64,000 bases of DNA from Podochytrium sp. JEL0797. Its lineage: Eukaryota > Chytridiomycota > Chytridiomycetes > Chytridiales > Chytriomycetaceae. A program made the position numbers and the translations under genes. The notes beneath the pieces are model-generated. The model was not told the DNA's origin. It was given only the letters and a program-made list of their open reading frames with translations, and did not search any database. The stretch is from NCBI GenBank assembly GCA_027596195.1, contig JADGJG010000013.1, positions 40,530 through 104,529 on the forward strand, in the 5' to 3' direction. The first letter of the stretch is position 1. Every line of letters starts with the position of its first letter. Shown here one piece after another: positions 23,081 to 30,901 of this stretch.

Positions 23081-23180
23081 CACGCGGCCACACCTTCACA
23101 GCACGCGGCCACGCCTTCACAGCACGCGGCCACGCCTTTACAGCACGCGGCCACGCCTTCAACAGCACGCGGCCACGCAC
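23081..23180. repeat. Tandem 21-base repeat, nearly five copies
   Basis: Units of cacgcggccacgccttcacag start at 23081, 23102, 23123, 23144 and 23166. The fourth has one extra base and the fifth is cut after about 15 bases. Each unit contains CGCGGCCACG. The array lies about 120 bases upstream of the start codon at 22958 (minus-strand gene). It could be a minisatellite or a set of transcription-factor sites. Confidence 0.9.
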
Positions 23181-23922
23181 TGGTTCAGCGGACTGATTTG
23201 AAAAACACGTTTTTCCGTTTCGCGATCGACAAAGTCAGAAATCACACAGACAGAACCCGACGGTTGCGAAAAAACCGTCAAAAAATGACAAGGAAAATGT
23301 CAAAAAAAACAAACTTGAATAACTTTTTAACTGAAACTTGCCCCGCTTTCCCCCACATGTGCTTTTGCATCTGATCTCCTTCCGCATATTTCATATTGCA
23401 GTCAATCCAAAACTTGGGATTTTCAATTCATTTCTTCTCAGAATATAAATAAGTGTATTTCCATGGTTGTAATAAAGTTGCAGGGGATGGCAGGCTGGTG
23501 GGGCCGAGAAAACACGCGTTTTGCGAAATTGACAGAAAATGACGTCGGAATTCGACAAAAAAGTTGTCAGATTTCGACGAAAAACTTGTCAAATTTCGAC
23601 GAAAACCGTCAGAACTCGACAGAATTCGACTTTCAGTCGGTCGAGATTTTTCCAGAAAGGTTCCACCTGAAAAAATCTTTCCTTCGCATTTTTGAAGTGT
23701 GTTACGGCACGCGCCTTCTCAAAACAGGGTTGGTGGCAGCAGATTTTTTTTTGATTGACAAAAGCCTGGCACGCGCTGGCGCGTGCCAAAAACCGTGCAT
23801 GAAACGCGTGACGGAGCATGTGATGGAGAAATGAACTTGAACTCTTGGCAAAACTATAAATTCCAACCTGTTTTCGGTCTGCCCTCATCACTAAAAACAC
23901 AACACCAACAACAACTCTTCTC
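23181..23922. other. Non-coding region with periodic GTC-TTCGAC repeats and a palindrome
   Basis: Between the 21-base array and the transposase gene, 740 bases with no convincing gene. From 23544 to about 23630 a 20-22-base motif of the form GTCarATTTCGACGAAAAA is repeated about four times. At 23767-23788 a perfect 10-base inverted repeat (tggcacgcgc, 2-base spacer, gcgcgtgcca) is present. This could be the left flank of the neighbouring transposable element, but no terminal inverted repeat pair was recognised. Confidence 0.55.
23767..23788. repeat. Perfect inverted repeat, 10-base arms
   Basis: Arms tggcacgcgc and gcgcgtgcca with a TG spacer, about 135 bases upstream of the transposase start codon. 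A hairpin or dimeric-protein site. Confidence 0.85.
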
Positions 23923-24895
23923 ATGGCTCAACCAATCCCTTCTGGTCTTGGCCTTGGTCAAATCCAGTCTGCTGATGTTTGGAACCTCGTCCAACTCGCC
24001 TCCCCCATCATTGGCCGATCGGCGGACTCGTATCTTCGCACCAGACGGCTTTGGATGCTGCGGTTCTCGGCATTTTTTGGCATCTACCTCTTCTCGGCCA
24101 TTGACCTTTGGGGCATTGTCAAGTCTTCATTCCATGCCCACGGCCTCAAGAAAATCCACATGCTGTGGGGCCTGCACTTCCTCAAAGTGTATCCAACCGA
24201 GTATGTGGGTGCTGCCACTTGGTCTACTTCGGAGTCGAACTGGCGGTCCAAGGTCCAAGAAGCAGTGAAATGCTTCTCAGAAATGGAAGAGGTGTGCGGC
24301 TTTTTCTGTTTTCTTTGTTCATCAAGGTGACTAATCGATTTAACTCTAGATTGATTTCGAGGACCGCTGGATCAATTGGGACTGTCCTGCTCCATCTGCC
24401 TATGTTGATGGTGTTGACATTGCCGTTTGCGAAGCCCACCCTTTCAACACGGACCTGTTCTCGCACAAGTTCCATCGTGCGGGGATTCGCTTCCAAGTCG
24501 CGACTGCGCTTGGGACCTCGCGCATTGTCCACATTTCGGGAGGGCTTCCATGTGGCGCGAATCCAGATCTCCTGATGGTTCGTCGGACGTTGTTAAAGGA
24601 CTTGGAAGATGGCGAGTTGGTTGCGGCTGATCAAGGTTACAGGGGAGACGCACGGATTCTTGTGAAACTTGGTGGAAATTCGCCGGGAGTTCGGGAGCAC
24701 AACCACAATTTGAATCAGATGGGGGCGAGACACGAAACGGTCAACAAGAGATTGAAAGATTTTCGCGTGTTGTCGTCGGGATTGTACCGAGTGGATCGTC
24801 AATCTCTCACTCAAATCTTTGTTGCTGTTGCGCAAATCACTAACGTTAAGCTGCGGAGACAACCCTTGTTCAGCTTGGAAGGAAAGCTGAGATAA
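23923..24895 (+). CDS. PIF/Harbinger (IS5-like) DDE transposase or domesticated nuclease
   Basis: Two exons, 23923-24291 and 24350-24895, give 304 residues without a stop. The N-terminal third (MLWGLHFLKVYPTEYVGAATW) matches the helical 'L..L.FLK.YPTE' region of the DDE_Tnp_4-type transposases. The catalytic core shows the first Asp in YVDGVDIAVCE, the substrate loop FSHKFHRAGIRFQVATALG, HISGGLPCGANPD, the second Asp in AADQGYRGDA and the Glu in RHETVNKRLK. All three catalytic residues are intact. It may be an active element or a domesticated copy. It converges tail-to-tail with member F with only about 5 bases between stop codons. No terminal inverted repeats or target duplication were identified. 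Confidence 0.85.
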
Positions 24896-24900
24896 TAAAC

Positions 24901-25352
24901 TCATTTGTTTTTTTTGTTTCTTTTGTGGATCTTCCTGGAAATTGAGTGCATTCTCCCACCAGGCTGCAAATCAGTCACACACTCTTGCGAATCTTCCGCC
25001 CCTCTGTCGCTAATCATCCATTCTGGAGAATACTTTGGCAGCTGCGAATCTCCCGCCACGTCCATTGCAAAGTAGTCGTCGAGTGGAGGTGGCACGACTG
25101 CGGTTTCGAAAGCATCATACTGCAGTCGTCGGGGTGACGCACGATGGCTATGATACCATGCTAGGTATGCGTACAGAATGCCAAATGCCAGTATGATTAC
25201 CAAGACGATCCATAAGTATACCATGAATCCGGCCGGCTTGGGCGAATACATGTTAGCAATATTTTGAATGCGCGGCGAAGGAGGAATGGGGGGCTTACGG
25301 AGGCGAAATTGTCAGTCGGATGGGTTGCTGTTGCGGTTCCAGTCGTGTTCAT
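24901..25352 (-). CDS. Small single-pass membrane protein with LPxY (family member F)
   Basis: Two exons, 25299-25352 and 24901-25236, phase 0, intron gtaagc...cccaag, 129 residues. Exon 1 is the tail MNTTGTATATHPTDNFAS (sequon NTT). The membrane segment is FMVYLWIVLVIILAFGILYAYLAW, followed by HRASPRRLQ. Motif QLPKYSPEW is the LPxY. There is no C-terminal PPxY; instead the protein ends in a lysine-rich tail (SRKIHKRNKKNK). The upstream PPPLDDYF is not a PPxY. Either a variant member or a member whose end has drifted. Confidence 0.65.
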
Positions 25353-25560
25353 TTTGAATTTCGCCGCGTTTGACGTGTAGCAATGCTGGATTCCTTGTCT
25401 TGCAATTCTTGATAAAAAAAATTGACTCATAGATCAGATCTTGTTTTTTGAAGGACTGAAGACAGCTGAGAGAAGGAAAGAAAAAAGCGCTCATTCTAAT
25501 ATAGGATTATCCGAAATATTTTAATAACTTAGTTTTCTGCTCTTGCGTTTTAAATGAAAA

Positions 25561-26074
25561 TTAAAAATTCACGATCACTGACACATACTCCGGTGGCTCG
25601 TTACGCGAATGACCCTCTTCTAATGGTAAACTCTCATCTACTTGACTAGATTCTCGGAGAGGTTCAGCATCATTTGCATCACCCACAACCGCAACTGTGG
25701 ACACACACCAATCCTTTTCATACATCGGGAGCGTGTCCACTCGTTGAACAGGATGCCCGCAGCTCATTACATCGACTTGTTCTATGCTGGAAATAGCAAT
25801 AATCTGGGGCCATGCGATCGGAGCTAATGATGCGCCAGATTCAACCCGTTTCTTCGCCTGATGATAGTACACGAGGTAGCGGGCAAAGCCGAAGACAAAC
25901 GTCACCGACATGACGATGTAGAGGATGGTCAAGGCAGTACACTAACATGGATCTCAAGTTGAGTATTGTGCGCTACACTGGAAAGGGAAGTGTACAGATT
26001 CAAACCTTGCTGAAGTCTGGTCCGACCCCCGAAAGAGATACGGAAGAGTTTGCTGTGCTTGATGTGCTTGCCAT
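25561..26074 (-). CDS. Small single-pass membrane protein with LPxY and C-terminal PPxY (family member G)
   Basis: Two exons, 26006-26074 and 25561-25941, phase 0, intron gtttga...gttag, 149 residues. The tail is MASTSSTANSSVSLSGVG (sequon NSS). Membrane segment LTILYIVMSVTFVFGFARYLVYY, then HQAKKRVESG. Motifs: HPVQRVDTLPMYEKDW and the terminal EPPEYVSVIVNF. The PPxY tyrosine also begins YVSV, a YxxPhi endocytic-signal shape. Shares 'PVxRxxTLPxY' with members I and J. Confidence 0.72.
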
Positions 26075-26518
26075 TTTGATTATAAGTCGATTTCAAACTG
26101 CACCCCGGAAATGCCGTTTCTCCAGCGATGTGAGTCTTCGCGAAGTGTGACTCACTGCCGTCATTGACTTGGCAGTCGCCACAAAATATGATTGGTAAGC
26201 TCGCGCAACTTGATCATTCGAAACAAGATGAGGATACTTGCCTCTTAGGGATTCTGCTTTCTAATTCTGCGGTGTGGTTAATTCTATTTATGAGAGTTAG
26301 GAGAAGGAAGGGGGTAGGTATTTGTGACTGGGATTCGTCGAAACATTCGTCCAGAAGACCGTATCATGATTTAACCAGCTATGTGGAGCTTAATTCTTAT
26401 TCCTTGGCTACTCGAATAACTCACACGAAGTATGGCGAGGAAGGAATTTCGAATTCAGTCATCAGTCAGCCTGATTCAAATCAAGAGCGTTGGCATTTTA
26501 TGTATGCATGCATGTTTA
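26075..26518. other. Intergenic region
   Basis: About 440 bases between members G and H. A plus-strand open frame of 122 codons (26164-26532) contains one hydrophobic patch but no family motif and no supporting paralogue, so it is not called. Confidence 0.4.
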
Positions 26519-26921
26519 TTATTGCGCAATAGCAATGTACGTTGGTGGTTCCCTGGCGACAACGTTGGACGACTCAATACAACCCCCATTCACGCCAACA
26601 AGGACGCCAGCGCATTCCCTCTCGTATGGCGGCAAATATTCCGTGACTTGTTTCGACATCTCAACGTCGAGATTCAATCGTTCATTCTCCCTTTTTCGGA
26701 GGGACACAAGGATCGCTTTTCCGATGCCAAATACGAGTGCAAGGCAAAGAACGGCGCAGACGATTGTGATTGTAGTTTCTCTCGTCTAGTTGAAAAAGAA
26801 AGAGTAAGTTGGAGTATCCGCGAATCTGGTTGTTTGCAAAGGGAGGGGAGCATACCGAATCCTCCGAATTATTTGAATATTGGGTCGAGACTGGGACTGA
26901 ATTGGTGTTGTTGTTGCTCAT
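26519..26921 (-). CDS. Small single-pass membrane protein with LPPY and C-terminal PPxY (family member H)
   Basis: Two exons, 26856-26921 and 26519-26785, phase 0, intron gtatgc...aactag, 110 residues. Tail MSNNNTNSVPVSTQYSNN (sequon NNT). Membrane segment TTITIVCAVLCLALVFGIG, followed by SLRKRENER. The central motif is EYLPPYERE, which satisfies both LPxY and an overlapping proline motif. The C-terminus is REPPTYIAIAQ, with YIAI as a possible YxxPhi signal. Confidence 0.7.
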
Positions 26922-27176
26922 ATTGGGTGCTATTTTTCATCACAGTTGGTAGTTGTTTGGAGTAGTTTTTGGTTTGTTTATTTTCGGGCTCAATCCATTT
27001 TTGGGGACTTTGTAGGGTTCAAGCGTGGAGACGCCATGACTCGACTCGAATTACTCTGAATTACTAATTTTGTCGTCAGTAATCAGTTGCAGTGAAAAGG
27101 TTGAAAGCGAGACGTGAGACTTGAAAAGAGTTCGCAAAGACTGATTAAAATCGAAAATTGACGACTTTATTTATTT

Positions 27177-27494
27177 TTACTCGGGTTTCACAGGAATATA
27201 CACTGGTGGGGGTTGTGTCGCTGCCTCTAGTTCCCAGTCCTTTGCATAGAGTGGCAGCGTTTCTATCCTGCCCACAGGCAAACCAGGTGTTATAAGATCC
27301 TGTCCGTCGGCGAGCCTCGAAACCCAAACTGGTCCGGCCAATTCATCTTGTCGCATGGACCACATGAATCGGGTGGCTAATTTTGCAATACATAGAAGGA
27401 TAGCCGCAGCGATGAGAACACAGAAGACGGCAAGGACAATTGTTGTTGCCTTGTCTGGGTTGACCGAAACAGGAGCGGTGCTGTTGGTGGTCAT
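27177..27494 (-). CDS. Small single-pass membrane protein with LPxY and C-terminal PPxY (family member I)
   Basis: An intronless 105-residue protein. Tail MTTNSTAPVSVNPDKAT (sequon NST). Membrane segment IVLAVFCVLIAAAILLCIAKL, then ATRFMWSMRQDE. Contains PVWVSRLADGQ, VGRIETLPLYAKDW and the terminal PPPVYIPVKPE. The WVS motif links it to members A, B and J, which are also intronless. Confidence 0.75.
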   Translation of the reverse strand: MTTNSTAPVSVNPDKATTIVLAVFCVLIAAAILLCIAKLATRFMWSMRQDELAGPVWVSRLADGQDLITPGLPVGRIETLPLYAKDWELEAATQPPPVYIPVKPE

Positions 27495-27832
27495 ATTCGG
27501 TTTCTAAGAAATAAAGTGCATACTCTTGAATCATCTTTCTCTTTCATTTGAGAACACCTTTTCGTCATTTCTCATTCCACCCAGCCATTAGAAATTGGAA
27601 ATAAAGACAATTTGGAATATCCTCCGCATTAGTCATTTTTGCTTGTATTCCGCTTCGGCAATTTGAAAATAATCAAGCGTTGAATTTAATTGCGACAAAT
27701 GATTGCGCCGGAACTCGGCTTAAAAAGAATTCTTTCTCCTTCTTGCAAAGTGACTCTAAATGATATATTGGTAGAAGCGGCCTTAAGTAGAACCGGAGCG
27801 AAGATCCACACCTCCCTCCGTCCCGTTCCCAG

Positions 27833-28189
27833 TCACGGATCAATGCAAATATATTCTGGCGGAAGTGGTTCTTCAATCTCAGCTTCTCCTTCTACTCCTT
27901 TCCATTCTTTTACATACAACGGCAAAGTCTGTATCCGCTCCACGCACAACCCGGTGTCTGACAGCGGCCCTTCCTGCCCCCTATCCACAAGTTCAAAAAC
28001 AGACACCCACAGGTGCTCTGGAATCCCTTCCACCCGGCAGCCAGCCCTAATGTATGCCATGACGCATTTTCCGCCACAAATGCCGAGCATGAGTCCAATC
28101 AGCACGCAGAAGGCCGCGGCAATGGCAGGAGTGGCGTTGTTGTAGTTCGGATCGTGAGTGTGGTAGTGAGACGTACTGTTTGATCTCAT
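27833..28189 (-). CDS. Small single-pass membrane protein with LPxY and C-terminal PPxY (family member J)
   Basis: An intronless 118-residue protein from the ATG at 28189 (the frame is open further upstream, but MRSNSTSHYHTH matches the sequon-bearing start of the family). Membrane segment AIAAAFCVLIGLMLGICGG. Motifs: PEHLWVSVFELVD, VERIQTLPLYVKEW, terminal LPPEYICIDP. Next to member I on the same strand, sharing the WVS and TLPLY segments, so probably its tandem duplicate. Confidence 0.73.
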   Translation of the reverse strand: MRSNSTSHYHTHDPNYNNATPAIAAAFCVLIGLMLGICGGKCVMAYIRAGCRVEGIPEHLWVSVFELVDRGQEGPLSDTGLCVERIQTLPLYVKEWKGVEGEAEIEEPLPPEYICIDP

Positions 28190-28914
28190 TTTTGAGTTTT
28201 GTTCTTGCTTGAGGTTGAGACTGCTATTCTCGTCCCACTTGATCACTAATGCAAGCGAGAAAATGGATGCCAAGTCTTGCCCAGGCGTTTGTGATGGAAA
28301 CATGCGTCATATGCGATAATTTTCCTGATGTCCCGCGGCAGGCTTGTGCGCGATCACTCTCGATCACGACACAGAAAGAAATAGAAAGGGAAGTCGAACG
28401 ATTGAAAAATGCTTTGAGAATTGAGTGTTGCAAATCGTCCGATGACAGAGAGTGCAAAATGCGAATTGCCCACAAATAGTTGACCAATATTTCGCAAGCA
28501 ATCGATTCTGGCCGATCAGTCTTTGGCCACAAAATTTTTTATTTCCAAACTGCTTTTCCAAAACTTCTATGTTTTGGTGGGATATAACCGCGCTATCGAA
28601 CGCAGTCCAGATCTCAGCTCTTTCAAACAGAACGATTCAAGGTGCCCTCTATGTTTGGGGTTAATTGCTGACTAGGGGTTTGTCTATACAAAACCCCGTC
28701 CGCGTCGCCCCCACACTGCGCCTCCTTTCTCGACCACCAAGTCCGAACCGCAAAATCAACACCTTCCTACTTGCTCGCTATACCCACAAGCTCAGCCTCC
28801 TCTCATAGCTGGATATCTTTCTGGATCGCATTCTTACTTTAAACAAGCTGCTCCTGGGCACGAAGTTCGATTAAAAAGTTTCTGGCAAACGACACCAACA
28901 TTACTACCAGCAGT
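28190..28914. other. Intergenic region
   Basis: About 725 bases, no recognised gene. It holds the promoter of the secreted-protein gene starting at 28915. Confidence 0.4.
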
Positions 28915-29421
28915 ATGCGTCTCATTTCCTCCATTTCGGCAGCTCTCATCGCCTATCGCGCAGCGACCTGTGGGGCAGGTCTGGCCGCTTGCCCGCAAGG
29001 ATCAGTGGTCAACGACCCTTCTCTTCAACAACCTGCGAATGATTTTCGTATTCTCGAAACGGTAAAGAGCGTAACGATTGCCGTCGTTCCCACTCTCGTC
29101 AACCAAATTGTTGTCAAAACAATTCCGTCGGCTATCACGGTTGCCCTCGTCGAAACACATTCTCCATTCATCATGGTTTCGACAATACCCACGATGGTGA
29201 ATGTATTTCTGGTGGCAACAGTCCCGCCTTTCGTCAAAGAGGTTTTGGTGACTGTGGCAGAAGGTGGCCGATTTGGAGCCAAGGAAGTTGGTCTGAGAAG
29301 GGATCACGCGCATTCGCAGAGCTCTGATATTAGTAATCGATTTGGAACAGCTCTATCTTGCAATGTGTCGAATCACGCGGCTTGCCTGTCTGGCGATTTC
29401 ACGCTTTTAACAAGCACTTGA
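28915..29421 (+). CDS. Hypothetical secreted protein with Val/Ile/Thr-rich internal repeats
   Basis: A 168-residue intronless frame. The start (MRLISSISAALIAYRAATCG) looks like a signal peptide. Residues about 45-115 are a repetitive, hydrophobic Val/Ile/Thr/Pro-rich segment with a repeat of about 20 residues built around 'Vx.TxPxxxxx(V/A)': VKSVTIAVVPTLVN, VKTIPSAITVALVE, VSTIPTMVNVFLVA, TVPPFVKEVLVTV. Such a pattern can form stacked beta strands. No family is recognised. The opposite strand is also partly open, so the call is moderate. Confidence 0.45.
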   Translation: MRLISSISAALIAYRAATCGAGLAACPQGSVVNDPSLQQPANDFRILETVKSVTIAVVPTLVNQIVVKTIPSAITVALVETHSPFIMVSTIPTMVNVFLVATVPPFVKEVLVTVAEGGRFGAKEVGLRRDHAHSQSSDISNRFGTALSCNVSNHAACLSGDFTLLTST

Positions 29422-29597
29422 CCTTGGAATACAACTCTCCCCTTTCTTTATTTCGCATATGTATAGAAGAATAAAAGAAGGTAACCCCAAACTCGGATGC
29501 TGGCTTCTTCCTCATGCACGTCGCGGGATTTCTTCAAGCACCCACGCCGTGACGATCCGCGCTCTCGCCGCCGCCGAACCCTCTAAACACGTCGCAT

Positions 29598-30086
29598 TCA
29601 GTTCCTCACTATTGCGACTACATAATTTGGGGGTTCTGTCTCGATTGAATTGCAAGGAGGCGGATATCGAGACACAATGGGTACATCTCCATCCAGCACA
29701 CCAGCGATCTGCCAATTTTGTTCGTATTTTGGGAGGAGGTCCAGGGACTCCCTCGGAGTCCACGGGGTATGGTATTGTGCAGAAATGTCGTCTTCGCCAA
29801 CCCGCCGATCGCCGACTCGATCTAGGTCCGTGATACTTGGAATCGATCGATTTCGGCGCTTGCTAAAATAGGCTTTCAGGTGAATGATGCATGATCTGCC
29901 GACGAAATAGACAGCCAATATGGTCAGAGTGATGTAAACGTAAGAGTTGGCCGTGTTCTGGTTGCAGCAAGTCAGTGGGAGGACTCGAAACCGATCGGAA
30001 TGGCAACACTCCACCTGGCTGCCAGAATCCAGAGGCGGATAGTAGTCAGGAGGAAGCGGAAGCTGAGTTGTAGTGTTGCCGCTCAT
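29598..30086 (-). CDS. Small single-pass membrane protein with two PPxY and one LPxY (family member K)
   Basis: Two exons are favoured: 30015-30086 and 29598-29957, phase 0, intron of 57 bases (29958-30014). The intron has no stop, so a 162-residue unspliced form is possible; the spliced form is 143 residues. Tail MSGNTTTQLPLPPDYYPPL (sequon NTT) carries an extra PPDY outside the membrane. Membrane segment YVYITLTILAVYFVG, then HLKAYFSKRRNRS. Cytosolic motifs LLPKYEQNW and the terminal EPPNYVVAIVRN. Confidence 0.7.
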   Translation of the reverse strand: MSGNTTTQLPLPPDYYPPLDSGSQVECCHSDRFRVLPLTCCNQNTANSYVYITLTILAVYFVGRSCIIHLKAYFSKRRNRSIPSITDLDRVGDRRVGEDDISAQYHTPWTPRESLDLLPKYEQNWQIAGVLDGDVPIVSRYPPPCNSIETEPPNYVVAIVRN

Positions 30087-30236
30087 CTCATGCGGTGAAT
30101 GATGGGGAAGAGGTCTGCGAAATCTATTTTTTGTCGGCGTGACTCAGGCTTCGAAAGTCGGCGGAACATGGTGGGAAGCTGGGTGATCGATTTTTGGGCT
30201 CTTCGAAAGAAGACGCAGTAATCATTATTATGTTCT

Positions 30237-30707
30237 TCAGTCTATATCAAGCACATAATCAGGAGGCTGAGAGGTTGTTGCTGCGTTTCGAGTGAGTGGG
30301 CGGTCAGGACTGCGGGATGATCGCCGCCTTTGCTGCTCACCCAAGCCTGAGCTGATCAAAAACCCATCAGGTTCGTAACGCGGAAGCGGAGAAACATCTG
30401 AATCACGTCGGTGGTCTGATGTTTCCTCCTCCAATGCACGGTCATCGAATTCTTGATTCCAACGCCTTAACTCGACCGAATCGCAGAAAAGTTCAGGCTG
30501 CAGTGCTAGAGTATGCTTTTGTCTCCGACCCTCGCAGCATGGCACAAGCACACATTTCCAGCAGAAGAGGACACCCAGAATCGAAGCCAGAAGGATCACG
30601 ACTTGATTGCCGCCAAGTGGGCCAATACTCTATCACAAATGTTCAGATACATTGAAATAATTGCGTGTACTAACATCAGGCGAGGATGTGTTGTTCCAAC
30701 CACTCAT
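30237..30707 (-). CDS. Small single-pass membrane protein with LPxY and C-terminal PPxY (family member L)
   Basis: Two exons, 30675-30707 and 30237-30629, phase 0, intron gttagt...gatag, 141 residues. Tail MSGWNNTSSPD (sequon NNT). Membrane segment VVILLASILGVLFCWKCVL, then CEGRRQK. Motifs: PLPRYEPDG and the terminal SQPPDYVLDID. Adjacent to the plus-strand chitin deacetylase, whose predicted start is only about 200 bases away. Confidence 0.7.
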
Positions 30708-30901
30708 TCGCTATTTTTGGAACGAATTTTTTATTCATGGCAGCCGGCGGCCAGCTCCCGGCCATGCAATTCAAACAAGTACGTCTAACGTTTATTTTTA
30801 CGCGAAAGCGGAGGGGATAATGAAGTTTCAAAATTCCCGTAATACCGCGTTTCGTATTTCTCATGAGCAATTAATCAGTTAGCGCTAGTTTCATACATTT
30901 T

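Noticed and set aside
23463..23834. 123-codon plus-strand open frame upstream of the transposase
   Set aside because: It runs through the periodic repeats and palindrome and shows no protein-like pattern.
26164..26532. 122-codon plus-strand open frame with one hydrophobic patch
   Set aside because: No family motif, no paralogue and no promoter context; likely chance in an intergenic gap.
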